Below, piece after piece: positions 44,904-51,686 of a stretch of DNA of 51,686 nucleotides. Both the position numbers and the translations under genes were made by a program. Within the stretch, counting starts at the first letter, position 1. Every line of letters starts with the position of its first letter. Under the pieces are notes generated by a model that made no database searches, was not told the origin of the DNA, and saw only the letters and a program-made list of their open reading frames with translations. The DNA comes from Planctomycetota bacterium (lineage in GTDB: Bacteria > Planctomycetota > Planctomycetia > Pirellulales > Pirellulaceae): contig JAGWWZ010000007.1 of NCBI GenBank assembly GCA_018970165.1, positions 1-51,686 on the forward strand, in the 5' to 3' direction.

Positions 44904-46178
44904 CTAAGCGAATAGTCCTTTGATCAACTTTCCGCTGTTGGCGATCTTCATCGGACGGCCATTGCGGCTGGTGAATGTCGTTTCCAACGAGATACCCAAA
45001 GCGTGGCAAACAGAAGCCATCAGATCTTCCGAAGAATAAGGTTCGGTAGCGACCTCGGTACCATCTTCATTGGTTGCGCCGATCGCTTGTCCACCTTTGA
45101 TTCCTGCGCCGCCGACCACCACGCTCCAAGACCGGGCCCAGTGATCTCGGCCAGCATCTGCATTGATGCGCGGTGTGCGAGAGAACTCGCCCATCCAAAC
45201 GATACAGGTATCTTCGAGCAAACCTCTTTCGCTCAGGTCTGCAACCAGCGCGCCCATGGCTTTGTCGAGAACGGGCAGACGGTCGTTGGACAGCGTGCGG
45301 AAGATGTTTTGGTGATTATCCCAACCACCCAGATCGACTTCGACGAACGGAACTCCTTGTTCGACCAATCGTCGTGCCAACAAGCATCCTTGGCCGAACC
45401 CGTTCTTGCCGTATCGTTCCTGCACGTCGTCTGCTTCCTTCTCGACTTTGAAGGCTTCCATCTGCTTGCTGGTCAGCAGATCGAAAGTTTTTCCGAGAAC
45501 CTTTTTGTGATCTTCGAGAACAGATCCTCGTTTTTGCGAGATGAAGGAGTTTTCGATAGCTTCAAGAGCGAAGCGTCGCTGGGCCAATCGATCGGAATCG
45601 ACACTCATCTCGAGATTGCGAACGCGACCGTTGCTGGTGACATTGAACGGAGCCCAGGCCATCCCCAGGAAGCCGGGACCTTCGCTTGCTCCGCCGACCG
45701 AAACGAAAGGTGGAATTTCTAGATCGGGTCTCTGCGAGATCAATTCATGAGCGATAACCGCGCCGTAGCTTGGGTAGTCGACATTGGCATCGGGAACATA
45801 TCCGGTGTGCATGTAGTAGCGACCGCGATTGTGATCGGCTTCGCGCGTGCTCATCGAGCGAATGATCGCCATGTGATGCATCTGCTGAGCCATCGAGGGC
45901 ATATGTTCCGAGATACGAACATCGCCCGAGGTGCTGATCTCTTTGAATTCTCCGCCGTTGTCGCTTCCAGGCTTGAGGTCCCAGATATCCATGGTCGATG
46001 GTCCGCCACCCATCCATAGGAGGATGCACGACTTGCGGTTCTTTTTGAGTGTATCGGCATGGACTCGAAGCGAATGGCCAAACGAAAGGGATGCGCCCAC
46101 CATGGCGGTTGCTCCCGCGGCATGGCTCATGAAGTGTCGTCGGGTCATTCCCCGGGGTGTTGCGAATCGGTTCCACAT
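44904..46178 (-). CDS. Tat-exported DUF1501 protein, second copy
   Basis: The 424-residue DUF1501 protein has a twin-arginine signal, PRGMTRRHFMSHAAG. Family segments are SCILLWMGGGPSTMDIWDLKPG near residue 52, MAIIRSMSTREADHNRGRYYMHTG near 105, VDLGGWDNHQNIF near 290 and IVWMGEFSRTPRIN near 335. It ends KGLFA, matching the TELFA end of the copy at 22357. The start at 46178 has GAGGT seven bases upstream; the open frame continues to 46463, but that part overlaps the preceding gene. It follows a DUF1549/DUF1553 gene by 77 bases, the usual pairing. It may act on sulfated or phosphorylated polymers; this is unproven for the family. Confidence 0.94.
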   Translation of the reverse strand: MWNRFATPRGMTRRHFMSHAAGATAMVGASLSFGHSLRVHADTLKKNRKSCILLWMGGGPSTMDIWDLKPGSDNGGEFKEISTSGDVRISEHMPSMAQQMHHMAIIRSMSTREADHNRGRYYMHTGYVPDANVDYPSYGAVIAHELISQRPDLEIPPFVSVGGASEGPGFLGMAWAPFNVTSNGRVRNLEMSVDSDRLAQRRFALEAIENSFISQKRGSVLEDHKKVLGKTFDLLTSKQMEAFKVEKEADDVQERYGKNGFGQGCLLARRLVEQGVPFVEVDLGGWDNHQNIFRTLSNDRLPVLDKAMGALVADLSERGLLEDTCIVWMGEFSRTPRINADAGRDHWARSWSVVVGGAGIKGGQAIGATNEDGTEVATEPYSSEDLMASVCHALGISLETTFTSRNGRPMKIANSGKLIKGLFA

Positions 46179-46255
46179 AGGTCTTACCTCAAAATAGTCT
46201 TGCAAAGCATTGCGAACAGAGAAGAGTAGGGTTGTTATCGATGAGTAAACAATGA

Positions 46256-48016
46256 CTAGTGAATAAAGATGAATTCGTTGCTGTTCAAAATTGCCCACCA
46301 CAAATCCTGCAGCATCCCGCCGACATCTCGTTTTCGAGCATCCATCAGCTGTGTGGCTATCGTCAGTTCCTCTGGTTTCGCCTTTCGGCCAAGCCCGGCA
46401 ATGAACAGAAACTGAACTTTCTCTTGCGGCGAGGATTTGTACTGCGATAGTTTTTGCAACCACGATCCAGGTTCGATGGAAATCGCATCCTTAATCAAGT
46501 CGCCGTTGAACATCATCAAGCTTTGAGGAATCGAACCGTTGAAGGTGGTGGTTTCATCCCCTTCATCAGTCCCGAACGCGACGATAAACTGCCGCATCCA
46601 ATCATCGCGGCGGCGTTGCTGTTCGTCGAGATTTCCGCGTCGACCGGCTTGGGTTGCCACCGTCAAGGACTGATACAATTGCTCAGCCGACATCTGGCGG
46701 GTGTAGAAGTGCGAGAACTTGGGAAGTTCGCCGAGCGTCGGATCATCGCTCTCGTTTTCTTTGATGCTGCGCGATGACAATTGATACGGCTTAGACATGG
46801 TGATCCAAACAATCAATTGCTTCAAATCGTAGCTCTTGTCCCGAAAGTCTTTGGCTAGTTGCTCGAAGAGCTCTGGGTTGGAAACCGGGTTATGCGGCCC
46901 GAGATCATCGATTGGCTTGGTGAATCCATAGCCCAAAAAGTAGGCCCACATTCGGTTGACGATCGCTTTATCGAGGTAATCGCTCTCCATCATGAGATTG
47001 CCTAGCTCATCGCGACGATTGACTTCCTTTACGTAGCCGCTCTTATCGATCGCAGTGCCGTCGATAAATACCGGATAGGCAACCTTCGTCATCCCGTTGC
47101 GCAATTGGAAATAGATTTCGGCTTTGCTCGGATTGCGTCCTTGGCCCGCAAAATCCTCATTGATCAATTCGATATGGTCGATGTCTCGCGTACCGGATGC
47201 AAATCGACGCAATGCTCGGGACTGACGGAAGAAGGCGTTGAACTCCCAGAACTTCTGTTGCTTCCACTGATTGAATGGGTGGTTGTGGCATTGCGTACAC
47301 TGCACTTGCAGCCCCAAGAAAATTCGCGATACGGCAGCCGTCGCTTGGACTCCATCTTCTTCATTGACCTTCATCGCTAAGAAATTAGCGGCACCGTTAA
47401 AGTTTTCAGTCCCAGGCCGTGTCGTGCCGGTCGCCGTCACCAGTTCTCGGACCATGGTGTTGTAGGGTTTATTCTCGGCGAAGGAATCGCGGAGATACTT
47501 TTGCATTCCCTCGCGGTTGGTCAGCGATCGCTCCTCCATCCCACCGTTGCGACCAATCAAGATGTTGGTCCAGACAGTCGACCAGTTTTGGGCGTAATCC
47601 GCCGTATAGTTCTCATCGTTCAGGAGGCGGTTCACGAGCAGGTACCGCTTGTCGGGTGAGCGATCGTTGGCAAATGCCGAGAGTTCCTCGTAGCTTGGAA
47701 TGCGTCCGAGAATGTCGAGGTAGACACGGCGACACCATTTCAGCTCATCTTCAACAGGCGAGGGACGGATCTCTGCATCCTTCCAAGTCGCCTCCATGGC
47801 GGCATTGATCAATTCCACTTGCCGGGGCAGGAGCAATCGCTTGCTGGTTGCGGGATCTGGATCATCGCCGCTCGGTTTCTGCGGGGTTGGCTTTTGTGGA
47901 GCGGTTTGGCCGTTGGAGATTCCAGCGTGAGAAAGAATCGCCACCGCCAACGTGAAGCATCCCGCAAGCTGCACGGCGGATCTTTGAATGATTCGGCTAA
48001 TTTGAGTTTTTCGCAT
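46256..48016 (-). CDS. Exported DUF1549/DUF1553 protein with c-type heme motif
   Basis: The 586-residue product has a signal peptide ending SNGQT. DUF1549 (about residues 70-270) contains CRRVYLDILGRIPS near 94 and the heme motif CTQCHNHPFNQW near 238. DUF1553 (about 335-580) contains VNRMWAYFLGYGFTKPIDDLGPHNPVSNPELF near 357 and YDLKQLIVWITMSKPYQLSSRS near 400, and the product ends FIFIH. Unlike the 1709-residue relative at 23862 it has no PSCyt1, WD40 or Ig-like parts. It is probably periplasmic and a partner of the DUF1501 protein encoded next. It is the first gene of the sigma-factor cluster. The reaction of this family is not known to me. Confidence 0.94.
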   Translation of the reverse strand: MRKTQISRIIQRSAVQLAGCFTLAVAILSHAGISNGQTAPQKPTPQKPSGDDPDPATSKRLLLPRQVELINAAMEATWKDAEIRPSPVEDELKWCRRVYLDILGRIPSYEELSAFANDRSPDKRYLLVNRLLNDENYTADYAQNWSTVWTNILIGRNGGMEERSLTNREGMQKYLRDSFAENKPYNTMVRELVTATGTTRPGTENFNGAANFLAMKVNEEDGVQATAAVSRIFLGLQVQCTQCHNHPFNQWKQQKFWEFNAFFRQSRALRRFASGTRDIDHIELINEDFAGQGRNPSKAEIYFQLRNGMTKVAYPVFIDGTAIDKSGYVKEVNRRDELGNLMMESDYLDKAIVNRMWAYFLGYGFTKPIDDLGPHNPVSNPELFEQLAKDFRDKSYDLKQLIVWITMSKPYQLSSRSIKENESDDPTLGELPKFSHFYTRQMSAEQLYQSLTVATQAGRRGNLDEQQRRRDDWMRQFIVAFGTDEGDETTTFNGSIPQSLMMFNGDLIKDAISIEPGSWLQKLSQYKSSPQEKVQFLFIAGLGRKAKPEELTIATQLMDARKRDVGGMLQDLWWAILNSNEFIFIH

Positions 48017-48044
48017 TATTGCTACCGGCTGTTTCGAGACACTC

Positions 48045-48068
48045 TCAAGATCTCATTCAAGATCTCAT
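48045..48068. repeat. Tandem 12-bp repeat in the leader of the sigma-factor cluster
   Basis: TCAAGATCTCAT occurs twice without gap, 29-52 bases upstream of the DUF1549/DUF1553 start codon. It may be a regulator site or just slippage. Confidence 0.7.
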
Positions 48069-48194
48069 GCAACCGCTTCAAGGGACGCGGTTTAGCGACT
48101 CTATCAATAAGTTCCTTCGTTCTAGCACACCCTTGCTCGAATTGTACTCACTGAGTGGGCCACTTAGGACCGTTTGTTAGGCGTGATTCCTGTA

Positions 48195-49268
48195 TCATGG
48201 TGCGTTTTTTTCGCCTAGCAAGGTTTGCAGCCGATGCTTGGCTTGAACGCGAGCAGCATCGACAGCCTCCGTCAACGACACGGGTACCCCCCCACGTTGA
48301 CTGGATAGTTGAGCCGCTTCGATGAAGGCCATGATTTCCACAGATTCCTGATTCGGGACGGGAACGGGGCCGCCAGCAAAGAACTCTGCGAAACGAACCA
48401 CCATCGGCTCATATCCCTCGTATTTCGCGTCATTTTCAATGAAATCGGCCCCAAATACGGTCAATCCATACGCCTGCTGACCGTCTCGGATACCGCGAAA
48501 AACGCCGATCCGCCCGTCGCTCCATGCCCCGACGGTGACATCGTTTCCGTCATTGTGGGTCCGACTCACTGTCCGGCACCCCGCTCCCATGGCAGTGTAA
48601 AGAGCCTCAACACCATGAATCCCGTACCAAGCCAAGTCGTTGTGGTGGGGCTCCAACGAGCACGGGCTCCAAGCGTGGGCCCCTAAGATTTTGCGGTTGC
48701 TATTCTCCCGATATCGCCAGATGGTCGGCGTGAAACGGAGCGAGGAGGAGGTGAACCATTTCCCCTGAAATTTCTCAGAAGCCATCTGAATCGCCAAAGC
48801 GTCCGCCAAATCGGCCGAGAGGGGTTTGTCGATGAAACAAGGTTTTCCACCTTGGAAGACCGGAATAACCTGCTCCAAGTGCTTGCGACCGTCGAGGCTG
48901 GTCAGGAGCACCGCATCGACCATCCCCACCAGCTTCGGGATCGAGTCGACGATCTCGATCCCCGATTCTCGCAGTTCCTTGGTGTAGCCTTCAACCCGGT
49001 TGGCGCTCGACGGGATATCACTGCTTCCCCCTGGGTAAGCTGCAACCAGCTTCAGCCGCCCGACCGGTCCCCCCTTGGATTGCGATTCGCGGATGATTTT
49101 TGCGAAAGCTACCGTATGGGAGGTATCCAATCCGATCATGCCGATCCGGATCGGATCCGAAGACCCCTCCTGACCCGCGGACCCCTGAGCTGTCGCAAAC
49201 CAGATACTGACCATGAGCAACGGGAACGGAAGAACCAAGGACCAACGATTCAAACAGATGCAATTCAC
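48195..49268 (-). CDS. Exported Gfo/Idh/MocA-like oxidoreductase
   Basis: The 357-residue product starts with a signal segment (WSLVLPFPLLMVSIWFATAQG) followed by a Rossmann-like N-terminal half and an alpha/beta C-terminal half like Gfo/Idh/MocA sugar dehydrogenases. The nucleotide-binding loop reads GMIGLDTSHTVAF instead of the usual GxGxxG. The active-site EKP motif is replaced by FIDKPLS near residue 133. NAD(P) use is therefore uncertain. The start is the GTG at 49268: a perfect AAGGAGG lies six bases upstream, which a TTG start at 49274 would overlap. It sits alone upstream of the sigma cluster on the same strand, 178 bases away. Confidence 0.86.
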   Translation of the reverse strand: MNCICLNRWSLVLPFPLLMVSIWFATAQGSAGQEGSSDPIRIGMIGLDTSHTVAFAKIIRESQSKGGPVGRLKLVAAYPGGSSDIPSSANRVEGYTKELRESGIEIVDSIPKLVGMVDAVLLTSLDGRKHLEQVIPVFQGGKPCFIDKPLSADLADALAIQMASEKFQGKWFTSSSLRFTPTIWRYRENSNRKILGAHAWSPCSLEPHHNDLAWYGIHGVEALYTAMGAGCRTVSRTHNDGNDVTVGAWSDGRIGVFRGIRDGQQAYGLTVFGADFIENDAKYEGYEPMVVRFAEFFAGGPVPVPNQESVEIMAFIEAAQLSSQRGGVPVSLTEAVDAARVQAKHRLQTLLGEKNAP

Positions 49269-49584
49269 CTGCAACCTCCTTCGATGGCGTCAGCGTAAAG
49301 CTAGTTTTCAAAAGACTTTGCACGCTTTGCGACGACTCGCCAAAGCGATGGCTTCGACGTTGACGAAACCGGAAATTTAGCAGATACCGGATTGCAATTG
49401 GGGAAAAACAGTTCGAACTGTCCCCAAAAATAGTCAGCTTTTTGAGCAACCTGACAGACTATCAGCCGGATCTCTCCGACGATTTGCCGTTGCGTCATGG
49501 GAGAGAATCGGTAGGATTGGTGCAATTGAAAGTTCCGATGTGTCAAGCCTTTGAAAAATTCGTTGTGGGTAGGCAGTTCGCTAC
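49269..49584. promoter_or_regulatory. Divergent intergenic region with a 14-bp palindrome, upstream of rpsO
   Basis: The region holds AAGGAGG for the leftward gene at its left edge. At 49408-49421 is the perfect palindrome ACAGTTCGAACTGT, framed by TTGGGG (49398-49403) and CCCCAA (49422-49427). It could be an operator or a transcript hairpin. No sigma70 promoter for rpsO is clear to me, and the rpsO ribosome-binding site is weak. Confidence 0.5.
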
Positions 49585-49854
49585 ATGACCGTTACGACAG
49601 AACGCAAACAGGAAATCGTCAAGGAGTTCAGGAAGCACGACAACGACAGTGGTTCGGCAGATGTTCAGATCGCCGTTTTAACAGAACGGATCAACAGCAT
49701 GACCGAGCATATGCGAGGTGCAGTGCGCGATTATTCGAGTCGGCGAGGGTTGCTGAAGATGGTCAGCAAGCGCCGGTCGCTCCTGGATTATGTACGGAAG
49801 CATGAGCCGCAACGGTATCTGGATTTGATCACTCGGCTAAACATTCGAAAGTAG
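49585..49854 (+). CDS. rpsO: 30S ribosomal protein S15
   Basis: S15 binds the central domain of 16S rRNA early in 30S assembly and contacts 23S rRNA. The 89-residue length is exactly that of the family. Conserved stretches are visible: HDNDSGSADVQIAVLTERIN (residues 18-37), RRGLLKMVSKRRSLLDYV (53-70) and Y-DLITRLNIRK at the end. It is followed by pnp on the same strand after 239 bases, the classical rpsO-pnp order found across bacteria. In E. coli S15 represses its own translation through its leader; whether that holds here cannot be judged. Confidence 0.98.
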   Translation: MTVTTERKQEIVKEFRKHDNDSGSADVQIAVLTERINSMTEHMRGAVRDYSSRRGLLKMVSKRRSLLDYVRKHEPQRYLDLITRLNIRK

Positions 49855-50093
49855 TGTAGTGTCGTTCGCCCGCGCGGATTTTGTTTTGCGATCCACCGAA
49901 CGAGGGGGCTGAAGTCCCAACCCGGTAGACTGCCAGTAGTGTGAAGTCATTATCAGTTTTGCGTCGTCTTTAATTCCACAATCGTTTGTTGTTGGCGTTC
50001 CAGTTGTTGGTGTAGTTGTTTGGGATGATTCCCACACAGTATCTTTCGCATCCTGTTGTTTTTTAGTCATTCAATCGAAGGGTTGATGTTGTC
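49855..50093 (+). promoter_or_regulatory. rpsO-pnp intergenic region
   Basis: There is no ORF with a plausible start. A GGGGGCTGAAGTCCC hairpin lies near 49904-49918, and the downstream half is rich in GTTG/TTG. pnp leaders often carry processing hairpins, so this is a candidate for RNase-dependent autocontrol. No strong promoter is visible. Confidence 0.4.
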
Positions 50094-51686
50094 GTGAAGA
50101 TTCGAGTAGAAAAACAGATTGGTGATTCGGTTCTCTCCTTTGAAACAGGCCAGTTGGCCAAACAAGCAACCTCGGCTGTGCTGTGCCAGTACGGGGATAC
50201 GGTCGTGCTCAACGCTGCGACCACCGGTCCGTCGAGACCCGGAACCGATTTCTTCCCCTTGACCTGCGATTATCGCGAGCGTTTCGCCGCCGCAGGTAAA
50301 TTCCCAGGTGGCTTCATCAAGCGGGAAGGACGCCCGACCACCAAAGAGACCCTGACCAGCCGTCTGATCGACCGGCCGATTCGCCCATTGTTCCCCGAAG
50401 GCTTCTTCGATGAAGTTCAGATCCAGTCGTTGGTCTTGAGCAGCGATACGCAGAACGACGCCGATATCCTCGGGATGAACGGTGCGGCCTGCGCCTTGTT
50501 CGTCAGCACCCTGCCCTTCCGCGGCCCGATCGCATCGGTCCGAATCGGGCGAGTGGAATCCCGCTTCATTCCGTTCCCCACAGTCAATCAGTTGGAGGAA
50601 AGCGACCTCGATATGATCGTTTCTGCCAACGAGCGCGAAGTGGTCATGATCGAAGGCTTCGGCCAGGAAATCCCTGAGAATGAAATGATCGAAGCGATCA
50701 AATACGCACACGGCGTTTGCCGCGATATCATCGCTCTGCAACGGGAGCTGTACGAAAAGATCCAGCCCAAGAAAATGGAATTTGTCTCTCCAGACGATGC
50801 TCCGCTGGTTCAGGAACTCAGCAGCAAGTACTACGATCGGTTTTGTGTTGCAAAGCAAACCGAAGGCAAACAAGCTCGCAACGAAGCGTGCAATGTGCTC
50901 CGCGAAGAAGCCAAGGCAGCCATGATCCCGGACCCAGCAGCCGAAGGCGCTTTGTGTTCGGACGTCTTCTATCGAGCCTGGCATACGCTGGAAAACCGCG
51001 TGGTTCGAGATTTGATCTTGGCTGGCACCCGGTCCGATGGACGTGACACCCTGAGCCTTCGCAATATCCACTGCGAAACCGACTTGCTTCCACGCACCCA
51101 TGGTACCGCCCTGTTCCAACGGGGAGAGACCCAAGCCTTCATCACCGTCACGCTCGGCACCTCGCGCGATGAACAACGGATCGATGGCTTGATGGATGAG
51201 TACAGCAAGAAGTTCATGCTCGATTACAACTTCCCACCGTTCTCGGTCGGAGAGTGCAAACCCAATCGTGGCCCGGGCCGTCGCGAAATCGGTCACGGCA
51301 TGTTGGCCGAGCGATCGCTCGAACCCATTCTTCCCGATCCTGAAGACTTCCCATACACCGTCCGTCTCATCAGCGACATCTTCGAGAGCAACGGCTCCTC
51401 GTCGATGGCCAGCGTGTGCGGCGGTTGCCTGGGATTGATGGCCGCTGGCGTACCGATCACCAACCCGGTGGCTGGCATCAGTATCGGTCTGGTCCGCGAG
51501 AAAGATGACCGATTCGTTCTTCTGACCGACATCCTCGGCGATGAAGATCATCACGGCGATATGGACTTCAAGATCGCAGGAACCCAGAACGGCATCACCG
51601 GCATCCAGCTCGACCTGAAGATCGACGGCATCAGCGAAGAAATCATTCGCTCCACGCTGAAGCAAGCCAAGGAAGCTCGGATGGAA
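50094..51686 (+). CDS. pnp: Polyribonucleotide nucleotidyltransferase (PNPase), 3' end outside window
   Basis: PNPase degrades RNA from the 3' end with phosphate and is part of the RNA-decay machinery. The frame opens with GTG at 50094 and stays open to the last base, giving 531 residues of a usual 700 or so. Visible parts are the first RNase PH domain (LSFETGQLAKQATSAVL, RERFAAAGKFPGGFIKREGR, LIDRPIRPLFPEGF), the helical linker (about residues 240-300) and the second RNase PH domain. The latter has GTRSDGRD near 313, GPGRREIGHGMLAERSLEPI near 393, SNGSSSMASVCGG near 430 and the catalytic LTDILGDEDHHGDMDFKIAG near 478. The KH and S1 RNA-binding domains lie beyond the edge. Its position after rpsO is the classical arrangement. 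Confidence 0.97.
   Translation, partial: MKIRVEKQIGDSVLSFETGQLAKQATSAVLCQYGDTVVLNAATTGPSRPGTDFFPLTCDYRERFAAAGKFPGGFIKREGRPTTKETLTSRLIDRPIRPLFPEGFFDEVQIQSLVLSSDTQNDADILGMNGAACALFVSTLPFRGPIASVRIGRVESRFIPFPTVNQLEESDLDMIVSANEREVVMIEGFGQEIPENEMIEAIKYAHGVCRDIIALQRELYEKIQPKKMEFVSPDDAPLVQELSSKYYDRFCVAKQTEGKQARNEACNVLREEAKAAMIPDPAAEGALCSDVFYRAWHTLENRVVRDLILAGTRSDGRDTLSLRNIHCETDLLPRTHGTALFQRGETQAFITVTLGTSRDEQRIDGLMDEYSKKFMLDYNFPPFSVGECKPNRGPGRREIGHGMLAERSLEPILPDPEDFPYTVRLISDIFESNGSSSMASVCGGCLGLMAAGVPITNPVAGISIGLVREKDDRFVLLTDILGDEDHHGDMDFKIAGTQNGITGIQLDLKIDGISEEIIRSTLKQAKEARME

Noticed and set aside
50067-51665. Long minus-strand open frame (about 532 codons)
   Set aside because: It lies opposite pnp, whose plus-strand translation matches PNPase from end to end. 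The minus frame is a by-product of codon usage.

Overview
The window comes from a planctomycete chromosome, most likely of the Pirellulales / Rhodopirellula type. The evidence is the gene content: secreted DUF1501 proteins, DUF1549/DUF1553 (PSD1-type) proteins carrying c-type heme motifs, a PVC-type sugar-dehydrogenase-like cytochrome, a TIGR03000 Ser/Gly-rich protein, a DUF1080 protein, a sulfatase, a sialate O-acetylesterase and an NPYQPP-type membrane protein. This assignment rests on family knowledge; no rRNA gene is present to confirm it.

Layout. 1-3.2 kb: the C-terminal end of an RND efflux pump (cut by the window edge), a small membrane protein and an exported sulfatase. 3.4-6 kb: tRNA-Arg(UCU), an exported esterase whose stop codon lies inside that tRNA gene on the other strand, and tRNA-Asp(GUC). 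6.2-9.5 kb: a tiny membrane ORF, a secreted protein of unknown function, a PP2C phosphatase and a Nudix hydrolase. 9.5-15 kb: the operon accB-accC-nudix (fatty acid synthesis) and the pair glgA-galT-like (glycogen / sugar nucleotide). 15-19.5 kb: a DUF2617-like protein, a HEAT-like protein translationally coupled to tsaD, an SGNH hydrolase and a membrane zinc peptidase with a clear sigma70-type promoter. 19.7-29.2 kb: a three-gene minus-strand operon under a strong promoter (TTGACC-N17-TATATT). It encodes a 1709-residue cytochrome/WD40/DUF1549/DUF1553 protein, a Tat-exported DUF1501 protein and a cytochrome c/beta-propeller protein. 29.2-36.5 kb: a GT87 membrane mannosyltransferase-like protein, argJ, a BtaA-like (DUF3419) enzyme, a secreted low-complexity protein, a TIGR03000 protein and a DHH phosphoesterase. 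36.5-37.7 kb: a gene-free island packed with hairpin repeats. 37.7-41.3 kb: an exported leucine-rich-repeat protein and glgX. 41.3-48 kb: a five-gene minus-strand cluster, DUF1549/DUF1553 - DUF1501 - ECF sigma factor - membrane protein with a heme-less DUF1549/DUF1553-like exterior - DUF1080. 48.2-51.7 kb: an exported Gfo/Idh/MocA-like protein, rpsO and the 5' part of pnp, which runs off the window.

Two things stand out as possibly undescribed. The first is the ECF sigma cluster. The sigma gene overlaps (ATGA) a single-pass membrane protein whose outer part looks like a DUF1549/DUF1553 protein that has lost its CxxCH heme motifs. This suggests a surface-sensing anti-sigma factor derived from the very enzymes encoded upstream. 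The second is the 36.9-37.5 kb island. Four copies of a hairpin keep an invariant ACAAG (or CTTGT) loop while the stem bases change in compensating pairs, and they sit next to other hairpins and a roughly 130-nt element closed by a 12-bp stem. Three exact-length (80 bp) palindromic repeats and a 66-bp MITE-like element with a TAA duplication are scattered through the rest of the window.
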